Below, in pieces: positions 44,901 to 55,612 of a stretch of 64,000 nucleotides of DNA. The notes below the pieces were generated by a model. The model ran no database searches. It was given only the letters and a program-made list of their open reading frames with translations, and was not told where the DNA came from. Origin of the DNA: Protonemura montana (Eukaryota; Arthropoda; Insecta; Plecoptera; Nemouridae). Location of the stretch: the NCBI GenBank assembly GCA_947568835.1, contig OX387609.1, positions 10,679,660 to 10,743,659 on the forward strand. The letters run 5' to 3'. Position numbers and translations under genes: made by a program. The stretch's first letter is position 1; each line of letters begins with the position of its first letter.

Positions 44901-46029
44901 GCGGACGTACTTTAAATAGCGTTTTAAGATGAGCGTAGTGATGTTTAGGGATGATGAAATGTGAAGCCGATTCATTGTATATAGATCAAAGCAAAACTTC
45001 TAGAATTCACGAAATTTAATCGGAAATTTGTGAAAAAAGGGAAAGAAAACACAAAAGAGCTCAAATTTTGATGTGTGTCACATTTTTGTAAAGTTTGGTG
45101 AAACAATATCAAACGTTTTTGGCAGTAAAACTCCAATACGGTTATAAAAAGTCTGAAAATGTTCTTAAATTTTGAATAGTTTCAAAACTATTTAACCGAT
45201 TTCGCTGAAAATACGCGTGGGGTTAAAGTTGAAAATACAAAAATGTGCTCTGCACATTTCGCAGTGAAAATCTGGCTCGAAACCCGTCATAAAAATACTG
45301 ATTATAGGCGACATGTAAATCCCCGTATCATTCTGCAACATTTTCTTAGGTTTATTTGGTAAAAATTTGATACTGATTTCCCTGGAAAATTGTACGCTGA
45401 TTTTTCAGTTGCACGTTAAATAGGTAATACACTGTTAGCAAACGAAAAACACTTTCTGATTGGCTGTTGCCAAGCAACAAACAAATTGACAAACTGTTAA
45501 TTTCTTAACGCGTCACTGAAAAACCAGCCTTACGTCTAGAACAAAATAGCTTGCAAAATATTATAACTGCAATTTTCTTTAAAAAAAATAGCCCCGCAAA
45601 TGCCAAAGATTCTTTCAGCTATCACTTAGAGAAAAGTCTCCTTCACTTAAGAAAAGTCAAGCACCACAAAACGTTCTTAAATATAATAAAATTATTATCT
45701 TTCTTTTTTTTTTACATTTTCCCTATTCTAATAACTTTTCCAGCTTAGCTGAATATTTCGCTGAACGGTTAGTAGTCGCCTTAGCGCCATGTGTGGTCGG
45801 CACCTAAGCTTGCACCCAATGCATTGCCTCGCTACTACCCGATATGAAAACATTACTTCAGATTAAGCTAAGGTTTTGAAAGTGAGATCTATCTGTCACA
45901 GCTTAACTGTTGCTTGCCAGGAATCCTAATGTGACACGCATGTTAAGCCACATGCGTGTGCAGTGCGTTTTGATTTAGTGATACAATTTTCCACTCCTGC
46001 GCTGATGGCCTTAGTGTAAATTAATTGGT
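41931..46029. other. AT-rich region, no gene recognised
   Basis: Mostly AT-rich with poly(T) and poly(A) runs. The phrase GTTAAAATGGCCGACCACAC at 43231 recurs at 25647 and 54637. No coding exon was found. Confidence 0.5.
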
Positions 46030-46300
46030 CTGTTTTGTTTAACGACTCACTGTTTTGACACCGAATTATGCGGCACTGGTCTAATGGCGTTTCTGTATGA
46101 GTGGGTAAAGATTAAACTTAAGTTAAACGTAACCTAGCCTAGAAGGTAGGAGGGAAACCCGGTGTTGGCACGTAGCCTACACCTGTCGAAGACCATTGGG
46201 ACCACCGGCTTAACGTCCCTTCCGAAGGACGGTACAACGCGAACAACAGGATTCCTCCACAAATCCATGCTGTCGAGAGGTTGATAAGCAAGGCGAGTGA
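46030..46300 (-). mobile_element. Family A SINE, copy without head
   Basis: Tail (TTTGTTTAACGACTCACTG), diverged middle and a good core (CTTCCGAAGGACGGTACAAC). It ends near 46300 before the linker and head would start. Confidence 0.7.
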
Positions 46301-48245
46301 ATTTTATCCTTGAGAATGTGAATGAAGACATACGTTTTCGTAAGTGGTGTTTGGAAAAGAGTATTTTCAAATTCTATCAAATTGCAAATTACAATTTACA
46401 TTCAATTCAAGCCTCGCTAGTTAATCTAGCCGAGCGCACAATTTTCTCGCAGCATAAGGCCCCATACGAGCAATGAGATAAAGCTGTCACTCAAATGTGT
46501 GGTTCTTATATTTGGTACAAGCACTCACCTCAGGTAAACAGCGAATGGTACCCCCCCCCCCTCCCCTCCACCATGTACTTATACATGTGTATGCCAAGTC
46601 AAGTCTGATGGCGCTCATTCCACATCGATACTCATTCCCACTCTCTAACTTTAAACACGTCCTTACCCGTAATTAAACAAGCTGTAATTTGGTAAATAAT
46701 TTATAAAGTACCTGGCGTCCGTAATTTTCTATATTCACGACCACAATGAAACAATACACTTCACTCCTGCCCCCCCCCCCCCTCCCCTCCACACAAAACG
46801 CCTGAAAAGCATTGTAATTTACTTAAAAAGAAAAAAAATAACCAGACAGAAACCTAAAAAAAAGGGTACCCACAAAACATACATAACCAAGAACTTAGAA
46901 TTAATGCCATAAATTAGTAGTCGGTTAAAACCGAGGAATTGTGTTAAACAATTCGACTCTCGAGTGCCTTGTCTCAAAGATTCGTTCGCTTTTCGTGACG
47001 TGGTCTCTTTTCGTTACGCTTCCGACCGCGCCGTGCCTGCGTCTTCACGGGACCGTGAACACTCCACGCAGCTGTCTTCGGATGGTAAAACCGAGCAGCG
47101 TCAAGTGCGACCAAACTTTGGCCCAGTGTTACCGAAAATCTCAACGAAACGTAGACAAAATTCGCAATTGACGACTGTCGATCGCATGCAGTGAAATTCA
47201 GATTTTTTTGTCTGTTTAATGTTTAATGCCTGAAGTTTAAGAGTTTAAGAGCCTGAAAGCTAAGTTTAAGTTTTACACCGAAATTTATCAGCCAATTCAA
47301 GACGGTTTTAGAACTGTAACCATGGTGATAACTATCTTAACCTCAAATTTATGTTTGGTTAAGCTTCAAATCTACTTAACTAACCTCAAAAAGCAGATAT
47401 TAGCAGTCAATATCGATCAAATTCATTGCAAACAACACAGTTACAGTGAAAAAAATACGTTTTTTAACAATATAAAAGAAATATTTAAAAGTTAACAAAA
47501 AAAATTGTGAAATTTGTTTAACTTTTAAATATTTCGCGCCTAAAAAAGCGATCCAGGTGGCCACAAATGCAGTGCCTCTTGTATCCGTGGTCCGCCATTG
47601 CTTCTCTAAACACCTGTGCCCATTTCACTGCCACACAAACCACACAAGCCATGGGACAAGAGAGTAGCACAGCTCGAATGGAGGTATTGGCATATGCTTA
47701 TTATTATATTATTATTATATCAACGATGGCGGCGGCCCGTCGGAGGAATACCTTTCATCCCGTTGGGTTATTGCATTTCAATTTTTATACTCTTGGTAAT
47801 CGGCATCTCGTTAGCTTCGCTGGTAGAGAGCTTTAGTGTGTGCGAGAGTTGCTGGTCGCTGGTTAGGTTATGATGTCGATAGGGCGCCATGCGTTTGCGG
47901 TCATCGATCTTAACTCGACAAGAAACTCATGACCTAAGGTTAACTCGCGCTTTGAAAATTATCTACGAAATAAAAATAATGTATTTTTGATCTAGCTTTG
48001 AGAGTATATGTATGTAATATAAATTATCAAAGCTCCTAGATTACTTGCGATCAACGCTTGAGTGAATTTCTTTAGTAAATGGTTATTATTATTTTTTTTT
48101 ATTTGAGAGAACTGCCACTTTTAACTGGCTTTGAAAGTAATTAAATTGAAATAGAAGCCGCTTTACCTTTTTAAGCATTGTAAGTATTGGCATGATCAAA
48201 AAGATTTCAATTTTAAACGGCGTAAAAACTATACAGAAGCTTGTA
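46301..48245. other. Spacer with C-runs and an open-frame patch
   Basis: C-runs occur at about 46551 and 46770. A GC-richer patch at 46960-47180 is open on both strands, and its end (GCATGCAGTGAAATTCAGAT) matches 1552-1573, so it is probably repeat-derived. No gene assigned. Confidence 0.45.
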
Positions 48246-48452
48246 TTAGGATGAACTCTTATTTAAAATGCAAACGCTTGCAATGCGCTGGGTATTTTTT
48301 TATTAACAACACTATAACCGTCTCAAAAAGCCAGTGTCCAAATAGCTCAATGGGTTAGAACAACACACGCGATGGATGGAGATCGGGGTTCGTGTCCCCG
48401 TTTGGGCATCAATTTTTGAGACGGTTATAGTGTTGTTAATAATAAAAAACAG
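48246..48452 (+). mobile_element. Family B element, copy 5, with intact inverted flanks
   Basis: The left flank AACACTATAACCGTCTCAAA and the right flank TTTGAGACGGTTATAGTGTT are exact reverse complements around a tRNA-like core. This is the clearest hairpin example. Confidence 0.8.
48336..48408 (+). pseudogene. tRNA-like core of family B copy 5
   Basis: Acceptor strands GTCCAAA and TTTGGGC pair over seven positions. The T-arm CGGGGTTCGTGTCCCCG pairs fully. The anticodon loop CGCGATG lacks U33 and the stem has a mismatch, so it is not a standard tRNA. Confidence 0.65.
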
Positions 48453-49050
48453 AAGCTTAGTTTGCTTAAATTAACTTTCCTTTCATATTTCATCTTTTTA
48501 AAGGTAGCAACGTTTGTTGTTATGACAACAGTATCTACGTATCGATGACATTCCGCTGCTTGTCCCCGGACCTCAATGCTTCTATCCTGAAAGTTGAGTC
48601 ACGTAATCAACTTCGGCCATGATGCAAGTCTAGTTTGCCACTCTCTGCCAGCGAAGGCTCTCTTCAGCTGCAAATGGCGGCAACTTTGTGATGCGCAGCG
48701 GATTTTCTCGCGGGAGCTGCGCGGGCAGCTAAACGTCGGGCATGCGCTCACGCGAGCGCAGCGTTTATGGTTTTTTAATTGAACCACTTTTAATTCGCTT
48801 GTTACTGTTTTTTTTTTTCTTTTGCAAAGTAAACATTTTTTGGTCTGTGGAATTTTGTTTACAAATATTAATTGAAAAAAATTTAGCTTTATTACTGTAA
48901 ATAATTGCAAACCAGGGTATTTAAAAATTAAAGCGTAAAATAGTGTAAACTAGAAAATTGGTACAATAAGGAAATGCGGAATGCCAATATAATTTAAATT
49001 CCATTCATGTAAGCGACCGTAAAAGTCTTGAAATCTTTAAAAATGGACAC
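48453..49050. other. Spacer with CpG-rich patch
   Basis: A CpG-richer patch lies at 48640-48770 (CTCGCGGGAGCTGCGCGGGC). No gene or firm promoter signal. Confidence 0.4.
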
Positions 49051-49438
49051 TAAAGTTAAGCAACACTGCGCTGGGTCAGGTATTGGATGGGTGACCATCA
49101 TACACAAGACCAGTTCTGTTCGGGAGAGAGGTTGGAGGTATGAAAGTTAGTTCAGCAACTTCACTGGCCTTGCTTATCAACCTCTCGACAGCATGGATTT
49201 GTGGAGGAATCCTGTTGTTCACGTTGTACCGTCCTTCGGAAGGGACGTGAAGCCGGTGGTCCCCTTGGTGCTCTTCGACAGGAGTAGGCTACGTGCCGGC
49301 ACCGGGTTTCCCCTGCTCCCTTCCGGCCTAGACCAGGTTCCTAATCATCATCCACTCATTCACCGACGCCATTAGACAACTGCGACATGTCCCGTTGTCA
49401 AAACAGTGCGTCGTTAAACACAACAAATCAATCAATCG
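49051..49438 (+). mobile_element. Family A SINE, nearly complete copy with ATCA tail
   Basis: Head (AAGTTAAGCAACACTGCGCT at 49052), linker, core (CCTTCGGAAGGGACGTGAAG) and tail (AAACAGTGCGTCGTTAAACA), ending AATCAATCAATC. The ATCA-type tail marks the 3' end of the family. Confidence 0.82.
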
Positions 49439-49683
49439 TGAACGTCAGGCAGAATTTCTGCTCATTACCGTCGTCGTCAACTTCAAGATTCCACTAAAAA
49501 TAGTAAATACCCTCACACTTTTGAGTGCATGTGTAAACGAGACAGATGCATCGCCTTCTCGAGTGCAGCCACTTATTTTAAGATCTCCCACTAAAATGCA
49601 GCTCAGTGGCACGTAGACGGCGCCACCTGACACTAGTAACTTGAGGTGTAAAAGTGTTTATTTGTTTTATTTTTTGCCAAGAA

Positions 49684-50105
49684 AGTTTAACATTAGCGCT
49701 GTGACTCTGACTAAACCTGTAAACCCAATGACAGCACGTTTAACAATAACGCTGTGACTCTGACTAAACCTGTAAACCCAATGACAGGACGTTTAACATT
49801 AGCGTTGTGACTCTAACTAAACCTGTAAACCCAATGGCAGGACGTTTAACATTAGCGCTGTGACTCTGACTAAACTTGTAAACCCAATGACAGGACGTTT
49901 AACATTAGCGCTGTGACTCTGACTAAACCTGTAAACCCAATGGCAGGACGTTTAACATTAGCGCTGTGACTGACTAAACCTGTAAACCCAATGGCAGGAC
50001 GTTTAACATTAGCGCTGTGACTGACTAAACCTGTAAACCCAATGGCAGGAAGTTTAACATTAGCGCTGTGACTCTGACTTAATCTGTAAACCCAATGGTA
50101 CAAAT
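49684..50105 (+). repeat. 53-bp satellite, locus 2
   Basis: About eight units of the same repeat as 28485-29190, in the same orientation, two of them shortened by two bases (CTGTGACTGACTAAACC). Confidence 0.88.
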
Positions 50106-50821
50106 CCCACAAAACCAGTGCTAATTCTTGGTGCAATGTCAAGATCATTGGTTTTTTTTGCTCGCCATTCTGTTAAGTTTCATCTAAAACTATCGGCTTA
50201 CATAAAACCGTTAGCCAACAAAAAAAAAAAACACAAAAAAAAATACGAAAGAACTTTTTTTTTTGTAAAAACTTTTCTAAAACACTTTTCCTTGCTGCCG
50301 TATGAACTGCTTTATTTTCTTTTCAAATTTTTTTCGCACCACGCTAAACTGCTTCCACGAGGCAGTGCAAAATGGCTGCGAAATAACCGTACCGGGCAAT
50401 TTTCTATTTCTTTTTCTTTCTTTCCATTAAGCTTGATAGCGGAAAAGTCGTAAACAAAGTTTCTCTACAATGGCTGGGCGCTTTTCTTTAGGTTTTTCTC
50501 CACTTTCTGCACCCGTCAGCGATGACCATATGCCAAAATTTGCGACCGGCAACGGGGAAGTGAAAACCTTGCCAAGCGAAGTATCGTTGTCGCTGCAGCT
50601 TCCCTGGACACTTTACGGCGAACGGGCAGGAAAAAAGCCGCCGACAAAAAGGAAGGCACACGTTTTAAGTTCTAGCTAACGACTTGTTAGCTTCTGCCAA
50701 GACGCAGTTGCCATGGTTAACGAGCTGAGCGAGGAATAAATACAAAATGTTAAGTATTTTATATCGTTATATCGTATATCGTATCGTATAGTTCAATACC
50801 TCGCTTGGCAGTTTTGATTAA
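50106..50821. other. Spacer, no firm feature
   Basis: A small open frame at 50470-50679 is not supported by splice sites or similarity. Otherwise A-rich and T-rich. Confidence 0.4.
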
Positions 50822-50970
50822 AAAACTCTCAGAAATTGATGCCCAAACGGGGACACGAACCCCGATTTCCATGTCTGTCACGGGTGTTGCTCTGAACCAT
50901 TGAGCTACTTGGACATTTGCTTTTTGAGAGGATTTTAGTGTATTTGATGAGAATGACGGATCTCCAAGGA
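50822..50970 (-). mobile_element. Family B element, copy 6
   Basis: Minus-oriented tRNA-like core at 50839-50913 (AACGGGGACACGAACCCCGA on the plus strand), then GTGTATTTGATGAGAATGAC, as at copy 1. The inverted left flank is absent. Confidence 0.7.
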
Positions 50971-51092
50971 GTAGAACCAAGAGGCTGTGAATACTCACAG
51001 TCAATCTGATTCTAGTGACGCTATACCACGTCACAACCTGTCAATCTCGAGTAACTCCAATTTGACGTTGGATGCGTTACATTTGTTTGACA

Positions 51093-51143
51093 TGTCATTT
51101 AAATTGAAAACGCTTGCAATGCGCGGGGTATTTTATTATTATG
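51093..51143. mobile_element. Family B flank fragment
   Basis: ACGCTTGCAATGCGCGGGGT and ATTTTATTATTATG match the family B flank only. Confidence 0.55.
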
Positions 51144-52030
51144 TATGCCTTTGTATTTGCTTGTTTGTCACCACTCTACATTGATCATGAACAGTTCGAC
51201 CAATTTCGATCAAATTTCAATGATTCCTCTGGGAAATCTCTAAACGCATTTAAATCCGAACTTGCTCGACAAAGCTGCCCAAATATGTTACTCGCTGATG
51301 CGATGTGGAATGCCTTGGAGTTTAAAAATCTGCTCGTCATCGCATTCCAGTTTTATTAGCTTTTTTCCGGCGATTTTTCACGGATTTTCGACCGTTTTTT
51401 TTGTCCCGCCACAGTCAACGATGGATACTCTTTAAAACTAAGACAAGTTTCTAACAAAAACTGGCCTCAAACAAAAAAAAAAGGAAACACTACAAAAAAA
51501 GCACGGCTCACGCATTGCGTTTGACAGAAGTAAAAACAAGAGCCATCAATAACGCGCATTTGCAACGATTTTCAAATAATTTCACACATTTTTTGGTTGC
51601 TCTATGAATTAGCGAACCGTGTCAGAAAATAGTTACATAAGGTAATAAATTTGAAGAGGTGATCATCCTTTCCCTAAAGACCTCTGTTTTTTTTAATTCG
51701 CTGACGCAGGGGACTGGAGGGGAGGTTTATGGTAGATGGGGGGGGGGGGGAGAGGTCTGTGATGTCTCGAGTACTAACGTGAGTCATGTCTGGCCTCCTG
51801 CCCGCACGGCGATGAATCTGTCGTGCGCCAGGTGCGACCCCCCCACCACCCCTTTTTGGGCACATCTGGGCAATCGAGACGGAAATAAAGAAATCGCGAA
51901 GGTTGATCCAGTGCCATTTCTTGCGACCCATGCGCCATGGCGATCTCTGGCTTAACATTGCCATGCGTCGTCAATGCGTCTTCGATATCAACTGGTCGAC
52001 AGGAATTAAGAACCACGATGAGTTCAAAAA
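51144..52030. other. Spacer with G-run
   Basis: A G12 tract lies near 51739. GC-rich open frames at 51720-51960 exist on both strands with no recognisable product. Confidence 0.4.
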
Positions 52031-52033
52031 ACA

Positions 52034-52140
52034 GTCTGATTTAAATTTTAATGCTTGCAATTCGCTAGGTATTTTGATATTAGAAACACTAATAATCTGT
52101 TTTTGGTCATCGATTTTTGTGAGGTTATGAGTATTTCTAA
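52034..52140 (+). mobile_element. Family B remnant
   Basis: Decayed flank (TTTTAATGCTTGCAATTCGC) and both sides of the hairpin (AGAAACACTAATAATCTG and TGAGGTTATGAGTATTTCTA), with the core deleted. Confidence 0.45.
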
Positions 52141-52249
52141 TATTTAAAAAAAATCCACAACAAAGATCTTTTATTGCATCATTGGATTTATTGGATTTAT
52201 ATAGTTTAAAATAAAGGTCACAGTGATAATGCTAGAAGCTCTACAGTCT

Positions 52250-52441
52250 TTACCACGTGGTGTAGTTATGGTTGTTACCACCTGATGGCACTCTTCGTTG
52301 TTTATTTTAACAAACGTCTAGAATTAAATAATTACCGACTCAAAATTTCGATACATGTTCATCTTTCGTTGAGGTTAGCATTAATAAAGATTAATTGCGA
52401 TAAAACCAGTCTCAAATGCGGGTAATCTGAGAGAAATAACG
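52250..52441 (-). repeat. Family C dispersed repeat, copy 3
   Basis: TTCGTTGAGGTTAGCATTAA and CAGTCTCAAATGCGGGTAAT are the reverse complement of the phrases at 7421 and 24541. Confidence 0.58.
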
Positions 52442-53140
52442 AATTTAAAATTTTTTATACCAAAAACAACGGTGGGTCCACCTCTGGTACTCATCAGTTA
52501 GAACATTTACATGAGCGTTGTGACTCTGACCTAACCTGAAAAGCCGATGGTCTCATGCGTTTGTGATATTTTCAGGGAAACAACCGCTAGAAAAAAATGG
52601 CGGACACACTGCGTCTTCTAGCCTGTTCGCTTTTATGGGTGAACGTTGCAAGATGGCTGTGAGTCGGCCAATTTTGTGAGCACTGCTTATTTTAAGCTTT
52701 TTTTCTTTTTAACTTTTTTCAAGCCACTTGGATCACTTTGAATTGGGATTCAAAATGGCAGACTTTGAATTACTTTGAGGTTATTTCAAAGGAGCAGGAA
52801 AATGTATTTTGATTCCAAGTTAAATTCACTAATATCGGGTACAGTTTTGATATGGAAAAGCATGGAAAATAGAACCCGAATAAATCGTGATTCTAGAAAT
52901 TAATTTGACCCCTGCTGAGAACATGTGTTCGCTTGATTATTCGTAGTATTTATTTTTGCGTCTAACATATGTAATCAACTATAATGTCATTCTTTTATGC
53001 TTGTGGGACTCATGATTTTAAGCTTACAAAACTGGATTCATCGTCAGTTTTGTATGCAAAAAATCACATTTTTTCCTACGAACGACAGGTCAGACAACAC
53101 GCACTATAGCTCTTTAAGCACGCACCGTGCCAACTTCACC

Positions 53141-53171
<31 letters not shown>

Positions 53172-54632
53172 GCCTCGATCATAAAAATGTGAGTTATCAC
53201 CCGCGGATGTCGGAAGTGTCATCGCGTCTCGTTCTCAACGACATTTCTTCTTCCTTCACTGCGCCTTTAAACGCGGTTGCCATGCGTTACCATCCAACGC
53301 TAGACAAAATATGTAAACACGATCAAACGCTCGCGATTTTAATGCACTGCGAGTGTGATCACCCCTAGGTCGCCATCTTGTTCACAAGCACGGCCCACTT
53401 GGGTTTTTATTTGGCGACGAGCAAAATAGTTTTGCAAATTTTTTTTGTGGGTGTTTTTTCTAGTTTTTTTTTTGTGTGTGTATATTTTTTTATGTTTAGC
53501 AGGTGTGGACTAGCGGGTGGTAATTGGTGAAAACTTAACGACTACAGATTTTGTTCCACGGCGGATGGTTGGGATTTTATTTACGTGTTTAATGTTGGCG
53601 AGTTGTTTTGCACGGCTTAGTTGATCTGTCATTTGCAACTTTTCAAAGAGAAACATGCTATTAAAGAGACAGAGAGAGAGAGAAGGAAGATTTTTGCGGC
53701 AAAAAAGTTATTTAAAGGACTTTTCATATTCATTTTTGGGAGAAAACAAATGAGTTTGTTTAAAATTGAATTAAAAATCATTGAAATGACACTGCCTTTA
53801 AAAGATTATAAATTCCAATTAAAAAAAATATATATATATCATGCTAAGTTCAGTTTAAGAAAATTAAAAATGGTTATCAATATTTGAAAATTGTTTTTAA
53901 CTAAGCCCTTGAACCCTTTAACGCGTTAAAACTGATATTTTAGTTTACCACTAACAAAAATCGTTAGTTTCACAGCGAATAAATCATTCAAAATTAGGTC
54001 CAAGCAGCCGAACAGCAGTTAATCTAAATTTTTCAAAACATTCACAAAACCTTCGTCAAAAACTCGGCAAAATTTCGCCGGCGAAATGTCTACCGTTCTG
54101 GCGCACGATTGGCGGAACTTATTTCAAGCAGTGACCCAATGTTGTTGCCCCGGCAACTGTATCTTGGCGCGAACCTCGCGACGCCCCCCCCCCCCCCTTC
54201 CCTCCCACCGACGCCCGGCGTCGCTCGCAGTGACTCACAGACGTCGTTTATTATCAGTGTCTAGCGTAGACTAGAGAGCCGCGATGGTCGGGAGTGGCCA
54301 ACTCGTAATAGAAGACACGATGGCGATAGAGATGTTCGAAATCTCTCTAATCTTTCTATTAAAGTCTGGTATCGGTTAAGTTTGAATGGATTTAAGGCTT
54401 AAAACATTTCAAATAATTTGAAAATTGGTATTAAAGTTACAGGTAATTTGCTTGATTAAAAAACAAAGCAGAAAAACCACAATACAAGTCAAATTAACCA
54501 TACATTTTTAAAAACTATTTAAGCAAAATAAAATGTATCATTTTGGAAAAGCCATTTTTTATTTGGTAACTATATACGTTTTTTTTGTATGCACTGAAGC
54601 TGATTTTCATCATGTTTAAGAAATTAACTATT
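52442..54632. other. Spacer with a long A-run and CpG patches
   Basis: A29 at 53141-53169, C-run at 54183, CpG-richer patch at 53200-53400. A single 53-bp-satellite-like unit (GCGTTGTGACTCTGACCTAA) lies near 52514. No gene recognised. Confidence 0.45.
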
Positions 54633-54731
54633 GCAGTTAAAATGGCCGACCACATCAATTCGCCGAGCTCTTACGGACCATGGAGTTGCATGCAGAGAAT
54701 CCGTGCAATCGGCCATTTTAACTGCAAAATC
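54630..54731. repeat. Short inverted-repeat element
   Basis: TTGCAGTTAAAATGGCCGA at 54631 is mirrored by TCGGCCATTTTAACTGCAAA ending about 54730. The spacing is about 60 bp. Single-arm matches occur at 25647, 43231 and 60601, so it may be a small MITE. Confidence 0.55.
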
Positions 54732-55395
54732 CGGTTCTTCCAGCTAAAAGTCCTTCAGATATTTGCATTATTTTCAGATCCATATCAACGCAATAGATCC
54801 ACAAGTAGTCCATAAATTCAGATAAGTTCTTGGGTAGGATCCATTGGATGGATAGCATTTTCATATTTATGTGGAATAAATTGAAAAAGGCAAATTTTAG
54901 AGGTAAAAAAGGTCATGAATTTCAGTTCATATGAAAGAAAGTAAGGAAAGAAAGGGATTGGGATAAGAAAAAGAAGAGTTGAAGAGAGGAATATGATTGA
55001 TGTTATGAACAGATAAGGGGATGAGAAGTGTCAATTTTTTTAGGAAATTGTTAAAACATGTGTCGTGATTGCCAGAAGTAAAAATATAGTTTGAATACGG
55101 TGCAAAAATTTTCAGATATTTACAAATAAATAATATATACATGTGTCATATTTTAACCTATATCTATAGTATAATGGGCAACGTATGCCGCGCAAATCGC
55201 TGCTCTCCTTGGCGTCGTTCGACGTCGACGTCGGCGTCGCGACGCCAATCTGTTACCCCGAGTCTGCTACATTGTTGCAACGGAGACGTCGTAAGCTTTC
55301 GCTCGGCGTCGCCGTGATTTGTCGACGGCGTACTTGTTGTTCTTGGCCGCCGTTCATTTGTGCATTTTTGCATTTGCCGGAGTTTATAGGTTAGG

Positions 55396-55612
55396 TCAGA
55401 GAGTCGGCGTTGATGTTAAACTTTCTGCTGAGCAAACGAGGCCGGCAACACGTGGTAACGGTAGGTGCCACCCGATGGCGCTTGCCTCTAGAATTTAATA
55501 ATTACGACACAAAATATCGATAAATGTTTAACAATCGTTGAGGTTAGCATTAGTAGAAGATTAATTGAGTGTAACCCGAACTCAAATGCGAGTAATCTGC
55601 GAAAAACTGATT
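55396..55612 (-). repeat. Family C dispersed repeat, copy 4
   Basis: Contains GAGCAAACGAGGCCGGCAAC, ATCGTTGAGGTTAGCATTAG and CTCAAATGCGAGTAATCTGC, minus orientation. Confidence 0.6.

Noticed and set aside
46960..47190. Upstream vein-like exon in a GC-rich patch
   Set aside because: Part of the patch matches a repeat at 1552-1573 and no suitable donor is present.
49870..50148. Minus-strand 92-residue open frame in the 53-bp satellite
   Set aside because: It is a reading-frame artefact of tandem units, some shortened to keep frame by chance.
50470..50679. Small 69-residue gene
   Set aside because: Single short open frame without splice, promoter or homology evidence.
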